Source of the DNA: an uncultured Verrucomicrobiota bacterium
GTDB lineage: Bacteria; Verrucomicrobiota; Kiritimatiellia; SS1-B-03-39; UBA6053
Direction of reading: 5' to 3'
DNA: 64,000 bases
Assembly (NCBI GenBank): GCA_937127435.1
Contig: CAKZLZ010000104.1
Location: 1-64,000, forward strand
Made by a program: the position numbers and the translations under genes. Under the pieces are notes generated by a model. That model had not been told where the DNA came from. It did no database searches and saw only the letters and a program-made list of their open reading frames with translations. Positions 1-7,929 of the stretch are shown piece by piece; within the stretch, counting starts at the first letter, position 1; each line of letters opens with the position of its first letter.

Positions 1-487
1 GTGCGCAAATGAGGTGATACATCCAAGGACCGTCTTCGACGAAAAACGGGTCCCGCCAGTGACAGTGAACGGGATCCACCTCGCGCGGACCAAGATCATA
101 CCAAGGCAACACCGCTTCCGAAACTGGATTTTCGTCAAGCTTCCGCCAGTGGACCAAATCCTCGGACCAAGCCAAACCTGCTCTTTGCACGCCGAACCAC
201 CTCCGCCGATGCCCGGTGTAGGCCATCCAATACAAATCATTTCGTTTGATTACGCAACCTGTCGCCAGTTTCTGACCATCCCATGCGTCTCCCCATCCGC
301 GTTCAAGGGCAAGGCCCCGGTACTCCCAGGTCTTCAGATCGGAGCTCACCGCATAACCGACGTCCCAGTGCTTCCCACGTTCATTAGAGGGCAGGGATGT
401 GGGCTGGGTTAAGAACCACATGTGAGCGATATTGTTTTCAACGAAGAACCAGGGGTCGCCAATATGGTGTTGTTTAAGGGTGAACAT
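1..487 (-). CDS. Five-bladed beta-propeller glycosidase, GH43/GH32-like (3' part beyond window edge)
   Basis: The minus strand is open from an ATG at 487 to the left edge (162 codons, no stop), so the C-terminus lies outside the window. The N-terminus has GDPWFF (candidate catalytic Asp), then blade-like stretches DVGYAVSSDLKTWEYRG and GLAWSEDLVHWRKL, and HWRDPFF. The RDP tripeptide is the transition-state-stabilising motif of GH32/43/68 enzymes. An AGGAGA ribosome-binding site sits 6 bases before the start. There is no signal peptide, so a cytoplasmic enzyme trimming imported oligosaccharides is likely; the sugar specificity cannot be read. It lies downstream of the LacI gene on the same strand, with a LacI-type palindrome at 558-571 in between. 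GH130 or another furanosidase-superfamily assignment is possible. Confidence 0.8.
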   Translation of the reverse strand, partial: MFTLKQHHIGDPWFFVENNIAHMWFLTQPTSLPSNERGKHWDVGYAVSSDLKTWEYRGLALERGWGDAWDGQKLATGCVIKRNDLYWMAYTGHRRRWFGVQRAGLAWSEDLVHWRKLDENPVSEAVLPWYDLGPREVDPVHCHWRDPFFVEDGPWMYHLICA

Positions 488-557
488 TGTTATCTCCTGT
501 GATTCGAGTGTGAAAGTTGCTTAAATGATCATTCCCTTCATTCGAAGCTGAAAAAGT

Positions 558-571
558 TGCAACCGGATGCA
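558..571. promoter_or_regulatory. Candidate LacI-family operator, copy 1
   Basis: The sequence TGCAACCGGATGCA is a near-perfect palindrome (TGCAnCCGGnTGCA) with the central CG typical of LacI-family operators. It lies about 70 bases upstream of the glycosidase start. The same 14-mer occurs inverted at 1637-1650, just upstream of the LacI gene. Binding by the LacI protein encoded in between is inference. Confidence 0.6.
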
Positions 572-616
572 TGCAAATAGATAAAGCAGGAATTCTTTAG
601 AAGCGAAGGAATAAAA

Positions 617-1615
617 TTACGTCCTTTTAAGTGGCAGGCTCTCGCCATCCTGCCATCTGCTTTCCAACATGAGGGTCTGACGTTGTTGGGGTAAACCGTA
701 TGATCCATCGCGGTAAAGTCGGTCCAGAAATTCGACGCTGCTGCGGGCGCCTTCACGGGGATCTAAATACATCCCGGCCTCTTTATTCTTTTTGTGATCA
801 TCAATCTGCAGGCTGGCCCAAGGTTTTCCTCCCTGAATACTTTGGCTCAATTTTCGGGCTGTTTCCGGGTCGCTCCCGAGTATGGCATCAATATTGTGAA
901 AACTTTTGGGTGGGTTTTGCTCATCAAACACGGTCAGAGCCGGATGCTCGTTGCATACCAACAAAGTTGCCGCCTGCTCCCGCCAGAGTTCCCAGCTTAA
1001 CAAATGGTTGCTGCGCGCAAAATAAATATGAAAATATCCGCGGGCCACCATTTCCCGGAGCGCATCCATGGTGGCCATAAAAGAATTGTGCAGTACCCGA
1101 TAACCGGGGTGAGAATATTCGCCTTCGCCGAAAGAAACCCAGGCGCTGGTCTGCCAATGCACCGCGTCCCAGTCAAAGGAGGGGAAAGTCGAGGGGTCAT
1201 AGCCGATCGCATCGAGCACCACGCCCTGAATATTCATCGCTTTGAGTTTTCGGTTCAAGTTGCCGGGGGTGATCCCCTGATGTAGCGGCAGGGGCAGAAG
1301 GTTGTAGCCCAGGTTGCGCGCGCTTTGGTGTACACGTTGAAAGCGCAGGGATTTTGTGAGGGTCTGCTCTGAGGCTGCGACCCCCAAAAAACCGAGATTG
1401 ATATAACGAATCCGCTCTTGATGGTGCCAGCGCATTTCCGAAAATGCGGCCGCGGCGGGGTTGCGTTCATAGCCCAGTTTTTTTGCGGCGGCGACAACCT
1501 TTTCCACCGTCTCTGGACGGATACGCGGGTCATTGCGCAAGGCCCGGGTGACCGTGGATTTGTGTACACCCACTGCGGATGCAATATCCGCCATGGTTAC
1601 CGTAGATCTATTCAT
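617..1615 (-). CDS. LacI-family transcriptional regulator
   Basis: A 332-residue protein of usual LacI-family length. The N-terminal helix-turn-helix and hinge region are clear (TMADIASAVGVHKSTVTRAL, then a LGYERNP hinge), followed by a periplasmic-binding-protein-like sensor domain of about 270 residues. It should repress or activate sugar genes in response to a ligand. It lies between a minus-strand glycosidase gene downstream and a divergent PEP-CTERM gene. The palindrome TGCAnCCGGnTGCA occurs on both sides of the gene (558-571 and 1637-1650), which suggests autoregulation and control of both neighbours. No strong ribosome-binding site precedes the chosen ATG, but the HTH starts at the expected distance from it. 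The ligand is unknown. Confidence 0.9.
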   Translation of the reverse strand: MNRSTVTMADIASAVGVHKSTVTRALRNDPRIRPETVEKVVAAAKKLGYERNPAAAAFSEMRWHHQERIRYINLGFLGVAASEQTLTKSLRFQRVHQSARNLGYNLLPLPLHQGITPGNLNRKLKAMNIQGVVLDAIGYDPSTFPSFDWDAVHWQTSAWVSFGEGEYSHPGYRVLHNSFMATMDALREMVARGYFHIYFARSNHLLSWELWREQAATLLVCNEHPALTVFDEQNPPKSFHNIDAILGSDPETARKLSQSIQGGKPWASLQIDDHKKNKEAGMYLDPREGARSSVEFLDRLYRDGSYGLPQQRQTLMLESRWQDGESLPLKRT

Positions 1616-1636
1616 AATTTACAATAAAACATATGA

Positions 1637-1650
1637 TGCATCCGGTTGCA
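1637..1650. promoter_or_regulatory. Candidate LacI-family operator, copy 2
   Basis: TGCATCCGGTTGCA is the exact reverse complement of the 14-mer at 558-571. It lies 22 bases upstream of the LacI start codon and about 78 bases upstream of the divergent PEP-CTERM gene, where one site could control both. Confidence 0.6.
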
Positions 1651-1727
1651 AGGATTATGGGTTGTTCCATCCTTCTGGCGAATTATACTGTCGAAGTACT
1701 TAAATTATGACCTCATTGGGTGACCTT

Positions 1728-2489
1728 ATGAAAAAATATATTTACATCCTAAGCTCTTTTGTCCTGTTTCAATTTGGGCACGCTGCTTTTGCCGGAATCA
1801 TTTTATTTGATGATTTTGATGGAGATACGACAAATCTCAATGGGGCCGCTGCGGATATTGGGGGGAATTGGGTTGCAGAGGTTAACGGCGACTTTCAAAC
1901 GAACGGAGTTTTTGATGGGGGGAGAGGCAGTGCAACATTAGCTTTCACACCGGTGGATGGTTTTATTTATACTGCGGAAACGTGGATGACGGGTATTACG
2001 GGTACGAATCGTATTTCGTTTGGTTTTGTTGATGGACAAAGTAGCGGTACTGCAACTTCAATCCGTTTCCAGCAAAATGGTGATCCTGTAGGGCGAGCCT
2101 GGATGGATTATATTGGGAGTGGGGACCCTATCGACAACTTTGCGTACAATGATCTAACCGGTAGTGCTGCTTGGACCGATGCCACCTTGAGAGATCAATC
2201 AGGTGGAGATATTGGTATGCGAATCGTGTTAGATACCACTGCTGGTACGGGGAATTGGACCGCGACCTGGTATGCCAAAAGTACGGTGGGTACCTCATTT
2301 ACGGAAGTAAGAGCGACTGAAACTTTATTGGATGAAACCATCACGTCCGTTGGATATTCGCTCTATAATAATACAATCGATGGGACCATCGAAAGTTTTT
2401 CTGTGACGGCAGTTATTCCGGAGCCCTCTTCAATAGTGTTGTTGCTGGTTTCTTTGGCCGGTGGACTTTTGATTTTCCGTCGGCGTTAA
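1728..2489 (+). CDS. PEP-CTERM sorting-domain protein
   Basis: A secreted protein of about 253 residues. The start at 1728 gives a clean signal peptide (MKKYIYILSSFVLFQFG..) with a GGTGA ribosome-binding site; an upstream in-frame ATG at 1707 would spoil it. The mature part is a Gly/Thr/Asn-rich beta domain of LamG/concanavalin-like appearance. The C-terminus has IPEPSS, a hydrophobic helix and RRR, the PEP-CTERM sorting tripartite signal thought to be processed by an exosortase (none in this window). Only 24 bases separate it from the next secreted-protein gene, so the two are probably one operon. It is divergent from the LacI gene, one of three such regulator/PEP-CTERM pairs here. The molecular role is unknown. 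Confidence 0.85.
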   Translation: MKKYIYILSSFVLFQFGHAAFAGIILFDDFDGDTTNLNGAAADIGGNWVAEVNGDFQTNGVFDGGRGSATLAFTPVDGFIYTAETWMTGITGTNRISFGFVDGQSSGTATSIRFQQNGDPVGRAWMDYIGSGDPIDNFAYNDLTGSAAWTDATLRDQSGGDIGMRIVLDTTAGTGNWTATWYAKSTVGTSFTEVRATETLLDETITSVGYSLYNNTIDGTIESFSVTAVIPEPSSIVLLLVSLAGGLLIFRRR

Positions 2490-2513
2490 TCTTCCCTACA
2501 ATATGATGTATTT

Positions 2514-4136
2514 ATGATCTCAAAATATTTCCTGCTGGTTTCGTTTTTTTGCTGTTTCCTTTGTTCTGTTAAATCTGAAGAACAGATCTTAACCACTGGA
2601 GAGATGCAGCTTCGAATTGAAGGTCCTGCGCCAGGTCAATTTGGGAAATTTGCGGACGGGGGGTATTGGACCAGTGTCGATACCACCATCTTGGCCTGCT
2701 CACCTGCCGCTTCAAGTTTGAATGGAGAAACGGTTGATGGCTATGTCCTAAATCCGGAGCTCATGGGTTCACATGGTTTTGACAGTCGATATGACATGGG
2801 AAAACGCTTTGTGGAGCAGCCGGATTTCCCGATTCAGCTTCGTGAGATTGGGGACGTGTTTATCTCGATGCAATCCCAGCGCAAGTACCCTGATCATGAT
2901 GGGGGATCTTACTCCGAGGCACAGGCGATTATTCGCATGGCTTCGCCGCCAGCTCCGGGATCTTTCGCCCCGCCACTGGTCAACTGGAAAGGACGAACGA
3001 ACTGGGAACCGGTTCAAGTGGATGTGGCCAAGACCTTGGCTCGATTACCTGTCTTTTCTGCAAAGGGTTTGGAGGTCCCTCCGGCAAAAGCTATTTTGGA
3101 ACGGATCGATCATTTGAATTTATACATGATCGGTGCAGGGCCTGCCAAAAGGTACTACGGTAATTTTTTCCCTTTGGGGTTTGGCTCCTCGTCGGGGGAG
3201 CGGGGCAATTATGGAAAAAACCTCAGCCGAACGATCGGTACGGCTTTCCTGGCCTTGATCACAGATGCCTATACCCCGGCGGAACGGGAGGCGATACTGG
3301 TTCGCTTGCTTCACATGGGCATTCAGTGGTATGAACCTTTACAACACGGGGGAGACTCCAAGCCGAACGGAGGGATCAACCAGTTTCAGTTTTTGCCCAT
3401 TGCGCTCTATCTTTACGCATCCAATCGTTTGGAAGAGTTGGATGCCTTTTTGGAGAGGGCCCCATTAAATCAAAGCGGACATTTTTTCCGTTGGGATGCG
3501 GCCAAAATTGCAGAGCTCGAACCACATGAAGATTTGAATAAGCAGATGAGCAGCCGTTTGCGTCCTTTGTTAAAAGTGGAGGGGGAAATCCTGACTTTTG
3601 AAACGATCCGGCCGAAAGGACAGGGAAGCGGTGATCCCGGTAAATTTAATCTGAAAGAGAGTTGGATAACCCGGGCAAAAGACAGGGCTAAAGCGAAAAT
3701 TCTCTCGTCGGGAGCGGCGGTAAAGAAGGGAACGGGCTCGCTTTCCTGCAGAATTTCGTCTCAACCCACCCCCCCGTTTCAGGTTGGGGATCTGGTCTAT
3801 TTTGTCGCGGACCCGTCTTTGGAAGTGTCGGAGGGGCTGGCCGAATATTCGCTGGAAGCCCTCTACGCGCCGCAGGCGTGGCAACCCACCCCCTATGCTG
3901 CTTATCGGGCACAAATAGATATGACGGCGGATGCCATTGCCCATCAAGTGTTTGAGATCGGTAAGTATACTCAACGCCTGACCCCCATGCGTGATTACGT
4001 GAAGCGGGTCAATAATTCGGATGACAAAGTTTTACCCCCGGTTGGCGGACCCTATTTGGATTCCGACTCCGGAACCTCTTATGGGTTGGACCGCAGCTTT
4101 TGGCGGGCACATCATTCGGCACTGGGTCTTGATTGA
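2514..4136 (+). CDS. Secreted protein of unknown function
   Basis: A 540-residue protein that I do not recognise. Residues 1-21 form a signal peptide (hydrophobic core with FFCCFLCS, cleavage near VKS/EE). The rest is soluble, rich in Pro/Gly/Trp, with no internal membrane helix. The middle part (about residues 230-330) looks helical, with repeated acidic/aromatic segments reminiscent of alpha/alpha-barrel lyases or hydrolases, but no catalytic motif can be named. It starts 24 bases after the PEP-CTERM gene and is very likely co-transcribed with it under the divergent LacI regulator, so a role in extracellular polysaccharide handling is plausible. The ribosome-binding site is weak and nearby in-frame starts cannot be excluded. 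Confidence 0.75.
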   Translation: MISKYFLLVSFFCCFLCSVKSEEQILTTGEMQLRIEGPAPGQFGKFADGGYWTSVDTTILACSPAASSLNGETVDGYVLNPELMGSHGFDSRYDMGKRFVEQPDFPIQLREIGDVFISMQSQRKYPDHDGGSYSEAQAIIRMASPPAPGSFAPPLVNWKGRTNWEPVQVDVAKTLARLPVFSAKGLEVPPAKAILERIDHLNLYMIGAGPAKRYYGNFFPLGFGSSSGERGNYGKNLSRTIGTAFLALITDAYTPAEREAILVRLLHMGIQWYEPLQHGGDSKPNGGINQFQFLPIALYLYASNRLEELDAFLERAPLNQSGHFFRWDAAKIAELEPHEDLNKQMSSRLRPLLKVEGEILTFETIRPKGQGSGDPGKFNLKESWITRAKDRAKAKILSSGAAVKKGTGSLSCRISSQPTPPFQVGDLVYFVADPSLEVSEGLAEYSLEALYAPQAWQPTPYAAYRAQIDMTADAIAHQVFEIGKYTQRLTPMRDYVKRVNNSDDKVLPPVGGPYLDSDSGTSYGLDRSFWRAHHSALGLD

Positions 4137-4196
4137 CCTTTTTTCCCGAATGTTTGGGGCTTGGAGGCGATGTTTTGAAGTTTATGGAAAAGCACC

Positions 4197-4937
4197 TCAA
4201 GTGGCCGGCGGCAGATTTTTGGAGGCCCAGCTGGCTTGTCTGGCGAGCCCCATCATAATTTTGACGTCATTTTCAGTGAGGGAACCCCGGGTCAGCACTC
4301 TTCTCAGGCCCAGCATCATATGATCACGTTTTTCATCTTCACAGAAATGAATATCCTGCATGGCCTGATCCCAACAGTCGAACATGCGTTCCATAAAGCG
4401 GTGATCGGCGGGGGGCGTCTTTTCCTCTCCCAGGGAGAAATCTTCGCTGGCCTGATAGAGTTCGTGGAGCACGACCATCACAGCCTGGGAAAGATTTAAG
4501 CTGGAGTAGGCATGGTGACTGGGGATACGGATCAGGTGGGTGGCGAATTTTAGTTCTTCGGTACGCATGCCTTTGTCTTCGGAGCCGAAGACGATGGCGA
4601 CGGGTTTTTGATGGGCAATTTCCAAAAGCTCGGTTGCGGCTTGTCGCGGGGTGCTGGCGTGGTCACGGTAAAATCCATCCACTCCGCTGGTCATGGCCAC
4701 GGCGCCACAATCGGCGACGGCTTCTTCAAGCGAGTTGCATTCTTTCCTGTTTTTATACACCGGTAAAGCTTTCAGGGCCATTTTCCGTAATTCGACGGGA
4801 TCCATATCCGGACTGGGTTTCACCAGCACCAGTTGATCCAGTCCGCAATTTTGCATGGCCCGGCATATCGCGCCCATATTGCCGCCGAAGAGGGGGCGGA
4901 CGCAGACGACACGGATGTTTTCTTTATAATTTTGCAT
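4197..4937 (-). CDS. trmJ: tRNA (cytidine/uridine-2'-O-)-methyltransferase, TrmJ-like
   Basis: A 246-residue SPOUT (SpoU/TrmH superfamily) methyltransferase. TrmJ proteins are about the same length and begin with the same kind of segment (ENIRVVCVRPLFGGNMGAI here). The trefoil-knot SAM-binding motifs are present: VAIVFGSEDKGM (motif 2) and IRIPSHHAYSSLNLSQAV (motif 3, SLNLSxAV). TrmJ methylates the 2'-O of tRNA position 32. The gene is a lone housekeeping gene, converging with the preceding secreted-protein gene and divergent from the porin. A TrmH-family rRNA methyltransferase is the alternative; the N-terminus favours TrmJ. Confidence 0.8.
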   Translation of the reverse strand: MQNYKENIRVVCVRPLFGGNMGAICRAMQNCGLDQLVLVKPSPDMDPVELRKMALKALPVYKNRKECNSLEEAVADCGAVAMTSGVDGFYRDHASTPRQAATELLEIAHQKPVAIVFGSEDKGMRTEELKFATHLIRIPSHHAYSSLNLSQAVMVVLHELYQASEDFSLGEEKTPPADHRFMERMFDCWDQAMQDIHFCEDEKRDHMMLGLRRVLTRGSLTENDVKIMMGLARQASWASKNLPPAT

Positions 4938-5064
4938 GGGACGGCTATATCATGGAGTTGGAACGGAAACCAGCCCGGGAACTCCCACTTCCTGCATAAT
5001 TCAAGGGTGTGTGCCGTTTTTTAATGAAGTGCTAATAAAATCCCAACATTCAGAAGGTATCTTC

Positions 5065-5098
5065 TTTCACGTGAGTCACAGTACGACCTCACGGGAAA
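5065..5098. promoter_or_regulatory. Inverted repeat in the porin upstream region
   Basis: Arms of 11 bases (TTTCACGTGAG and CTCACGGGAAA) match in 10 of 11 positions and are separated by 12 bases. The element ends 48 bases before the porin start codon. It could be a dimeric-regulator operator or, if transcribed, a 5' UTR hairpin. It does not look like a PhoB box, which is a direct repeat. Confidence 0.5.
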
Positions 5099-5146
5099 TG
5101 GTGACTTACCAGACTTCCCTAAAATAACCCTTGGAGTAAACCTCAA

Positions 5147-6307
5147 ATGAATATGAAAAAGAAAATCGCAATTCTTTCCGCAATTGTTGCAAGTGGAACG
5201 ATGATGACCGCCCAAGCCGGTGGATATAAAATTACAAGTGAAGACGGAGAAAGCTACCTCAAAATCGGTGGCCGTATTCAGTTACAATACCATGCCGTAG
5301 AACCGAGCGAAGGTGAGTCTACCGACGAACTGTTTTTCCGCCGCCTGCGTCCTTACATTGAAGGTTCTCTCTATAAAGATTGGAAAGCAAAATTCCAGTT
5401 TGACATGGGTAAATCCAAAACCGAAATCAAAGACATGTACTTCCAGTACAAAGGATATGATTTCGGAAATGTGACCCTGGGTAACAAAACGTTCCCTTTC
5501 TCACGTGAACAGTTGACCTCCTCCAAAACACAGGGTGTGGTTGAGCGTACTTTCGTAGGGGATCACAACTATGGTTCTCCCGACCGTCAGGTGGGTATCT
5601 ATTTGGACGGTGGATCTGATATGCTTACATACGGTTTGGGTGTGGCCATGGGTGCAATTGACACCAGCAACTCCAAATTGGACTTCGACAGTGTTGCTTC
5701 CTTGAACAAAGGCGATGACTGGAATGAAGGCCCGATGTTTGGTGGACGGGTTGAAATCCATCCCATGGGTAAAATCAATTTCTCCCAGGGAGCTCTCAGT
5801 GGAAAAGAGGAATTCAAAGCTTCTTTCGGTATTGGTGCCTTCTCCTGGTCCAACGATGATGACATGTTCGCCATGAGTGAAGATGACGACGGGGTTGAAA
5901 GTATTGCGGATGACAATGTTGATTCTGTCACCGGTCTTGAAGTCAGCGGTGCCGTACGGGTTGCCGGACTTTCACTGGATGTTCAGTTCAACTCTTTCGA
6001 TTCAGAAACGACCGTAGCCGGTACCACCAGTGGTATCTACAAAGATGGATCCACCACCCTGGAGGCATTTGCGATCGAAGGCGGATACACGGTGGTTCCA
6101 GAACTATTGGAACTGGTTTTGGCCTTCTCCGCGCTGGACGCAGACGGATATGAAGAAACCTGGGCCCGTACCGAGTTGGGTTTGAACTATTACGTTCACA
6201 AGCACGATATAAAGTACCAGTTGACCTACCGGGTGAATGAAGACCAAGACGGCGAAGCCGGTAACGATGTGGACGAGCTCTTCGTACAAGCTCAGTTCGT
6301 ATTCTAA
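5147..6307 (+). CDS. Phosphate-selective porin O/P-type outer-membrane protein
   Basis: A 386-residue porin with a 24-residue signal peptide ending AQAGG. The mature N-terminus (SYLKIGGRIQLQYH), the segment FFRRLRPYIEGSLYKDWK, and alternating amphipathic strands ending in aromatic FVF match the OprP/OprO-type beta-barrel family. It forms a channel for anions or other small solutes in the outer membrane. The substrate cannot be inferred, since many family members are not phosphate-specific. A TTGGAG ribosome-binding site precedes the start; a second ATG two codons downstream is also possible. It is monocistronic, with an inverted repeat upstream and a strong terminator downstream. Confidence 0.88.
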   Translation: MNMKKKIAILSAIVASGTMMTAQAGGYKITSEDGESYLKIGGRIQLQYHAVEPSEGESTDELFFRRLRPYIEGSLYKDWKAKFQFDMGKSKTEIKDMYFQYKGYDFGNVTLGNKTFPFSREQLTSSKTQGVVERTFVGDHNYGSPDRQVGIYLDGGSDMLTYGLGVAMGAIDTSNSKLDFDSVASLNKGDDWNEGPMFGGRVEIHPMGKINFSQGALSGKEEFKASFGIGAFSWSNDDDMFAMSEDDDGVESIADDNVDSVTGLEVSGAVRVAGLSLDVQFNSFDSETTVAGTTSGIYKDGSTTLEAFAIEGGYTVVPELLELVLAFSALDADGYEETWARTELGLNYYVHKHDIKYQLTYRVNEDQDGEAGNDVDELFVQAQFVF

Positions 6308-6331
6308 TCAGATTTCATTCTGAATAAATAC

Positions 6332-6364
6332 AACCCGGCCGGATTTCCGGCCGGGTTTTCTTTT
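6332..6364 (+). terminator. Rho-independent terminator after the porin gene
   Basis: An 11-base perfect stem (AACCCGGCCGG / CCGGCCGGGTT) with an ATTT loop is followed by TTCTTTT. It begins 25 bases after the porin stop codon. Confidence 0.9.
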
Positions 6365-6398
6365 GACAAAATTCTCAAAGCACCCGAAAGACAGAGCT

Positions 6399-6764
6399 AT
6401 GAAACTTCCCCTTATTATCGCTTCGCTTTATGGATTGCTCTCCGTGGTATTCGGTGCCTTTGGCGCGCATGCTTTGAAAGACCGATTTTCGCCTGACCAG
6501 CTCACTTCGTGGGAAACCGGTGTTCGTTATCAGATGTTCCACGCGGTCGCGATGATCTTATTGCTGCTGCTGGCGGACAAAGGCTTCAATTTAAAACCTT
6601 CGGTATGGGCGTTTGGTTTGGGGACCCTGTTATTCAGTGGGTCGATTTATCTGTTGTGCCTCGGTATTGGCCCCAAAGCTTTGTGGGGACCGGTAACCCC
6701 ATTGGGAGGACTGGCATTGATTGTGGGGTGGGTTTGGCTGTTGGTGCAAGCGATCCGTGCGTGA
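6399..6764 (+). CDS. DUF423 / YgdD-family membrane protein
   Basis: A 121-residue integral membrane protein with four predicted helices. The N-terminal GLLSVVFGAFGAHALKDRF and the GVRYQMFHAVAMILL segment are the hallmark of the DUF423 (YgdD) family. The function is unknown. The ATG at 6399 fits the family N-terminus (MKLPLIIASLYG); the frame is open upstream only from a TTG at 6363 that falls inside the porin terminator. A 7-base tandem repeat follows, then a convergent methyltransferase gene. Confidence 0.85.
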   Translation: MKLPLIIASLYGLLSVVFGAFGAHALKDRFSPDQLTSWETGVRYQMFHAVAMILLLLLADKGFNLKPSVWAFGLGTLLFSGSIYLLCLGIGPKALWGPVTPLGGLALIVGWVWLLVQAIRA

Positions 6765-6817
6765 ACAAGGGCATCGCCACGGTCACATGTTATTCAACCG
6801 GGAGCCTTTACCCTGTC

Positions 6818-6852
6818 ATTGACCATTGACCATTGACCATTGACCATTGACC
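6818..6852. repeat. Five tandem copies of a 7-base unit
   Basis: ATTGACC is repeated five times without change, in the short gap between the convergent DUF423 and methyltransferase genes, ending one base before the stop codon of the latter. Confidence 0.9.
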
Positions 6853-7554
6853 TTACACGCAGACAATTTCTGCAAATTGCAGGAAACGGCCAAAGGAATG
6901 CACTTCGATATGTTGTTCTTTACGCCAGCGGTGGATCACGTGGCGTTCCAGACTGCGGTTGCTGTCATCCATGATAACCCGGCAGTGCGGATGTAGCCGG
7001 TCGCGCATGACGGGGAAGAGTCCGTAGCGGCCGCTATCGGTGAGATGTCGGGCGGGGCCGTCGCAGATAACCAGTTGGAAATTTTCGCTGTCGCAACAAG
7101 CAGGAATATCATACCAGTCAAAACGACCGTAAGAACGGATGGGGGCATGATGAACGGTGATGTTGGAAAGGCGATAGCGGTCAACCAGTTGAAGCAGCTT
7201 TTGGTGGCAACCTGTATCGTGTTCAAAAGTGTGTACGTGATGTCCTTGCCGGCCGGCGGTAACGGCGAGTAATAAACTGGAGAGACCGCTCCCGCACTCC
7301 AGGACATCCCCTCTACTGTTGACAGCTTTGGTTGCCATGTGTCTTAAATATCCCCGGCTGTTGGGGCGGAAGCCCAATACAGAACCAATCCATTGCAAAT
7401 CGCCGATCATGTAGGTGGGAGGCGTGCAGGCGGGGTCAACCACTTTCAATGCCGCGATGGCTTCGTCGAGTCGGTTTATAGGATCGGGGGAGTTGATCCG
7501 AAGTCGGGCAGGTACTTGTTTGATCCATTTGGTTCCGCGACAGTTTTTTGACAT
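6853..7554 (-). CDS. Class I SAM-dependent methyltransferase-like protein
   Basis: A 233-residue protein. Motif I is DVLECGSGLSSLLLA (glycine-rich SAM loop), followed by VHTFEHD (acidic residue binding the ribose) and FQLVICDGPA (motif IV region), in the order of a Rossmann-fold class I methyltransferase. The first 90 residues are a family-specific N-terminal part with no assignable domain. No signal peptide is present. The substrate is unknown; a FkbM-like or class I O-methyltransferase of small molecules or glycans is possible. It converges with the DUF423 gene, and no partner is visible. Confidence 0.72.
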   Translation of the reverse strand: MSKNCRGTKWIKQVPARLRINSPDPINRLDEAIAALKVVDPACTPPTYMIGDLQWIGSVLGFRPNSRGYLRHMATKAVNSRGDVLECGSGLSSLLLAVTAGRQGHHVHTFEHDTGCHQKLLQLVDRYRLSNITVHHAPIRSYGRFDWYDIPACCDSENFQLVICDGPARHLTDSGRYGLFPVMRDRLHPHCRVIMDDSNRSLERHVIHRWRKEQHIEVHSFGRFLQFAEIVCV

Positions 7555-7715
7555 GACCCGGGTTACCTTGGGAGTAAAATTTTGAAGGTTGGAAGAATAT
7601 ACATATGCAACTTTAAACAGTTTTTGTTGAAAAGGTTAAGCCTAGATTCGGTTAGAATTCGGTTACTGTCCAGAGAAGAATTTTGAATTCGTCAAAAAAA
7701 TTCAATGATTTTCTC

Positions 7716-7745
7716 TTGCACACTGTACCACATATAGTCTATATG
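7716..7745 (+). promoter_or_regulatory. Possible sigma70-type promoter of the tRNA gene
   Basis: TTGCAC and TATATG hexamers are spaced by 18 bases and lie 22 bases upstream of the mature tRNA 5' end. The -10 match is imperfect. Confidence 0.4.
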
Positions 7746-7767
7746 TACCGCTCGTCTGCAGACAACT

Positions 7768-7841
7768 GCGGGTGTTGCTTAGTGGTAAAGCCCCAGCCTT
7801 CCAAGCTGGTCACGCGGGTTCGATTCCCGCCACCCGCTCCA
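7768..7841 (+). tRNA. tRNA-Gly(UCC)
   Basis: A complete cloverleaf with acceptor stem GCGGGTG/CACCCGC, anticodon stem CCAGC/GCTGG and loop CTTCCAA (anticodon UCC, reading GGA/GGG). The T-arm has GGGTTCGATTCCC, the discriminator is T, and CCA is encoded (7839-7841). A terminator follows 8 bases later, so it is a single-gene unit. Confidence 0.97.
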
Positions 7842-7849
7842 CTTTTTAC

Positions 7850-7882
7850 GGGCCTTTTCTTAACCGAAAAGGCCCTTTTTTA
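7850..7882 (+). terminator. Rho-independent terminator after tRNA-Gly
   Basis: A 10-base perfect stem (GGGCCTTTTC / GAAAAGGCCC) with a TTAACC loop is followed by six T residues. Confidence 0.9.
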
Positions 7883-7929
7883 TTGTGTAAAACGTAACAG
7901 GCCCGTTTAACCCCGTCTCAACCCACACG

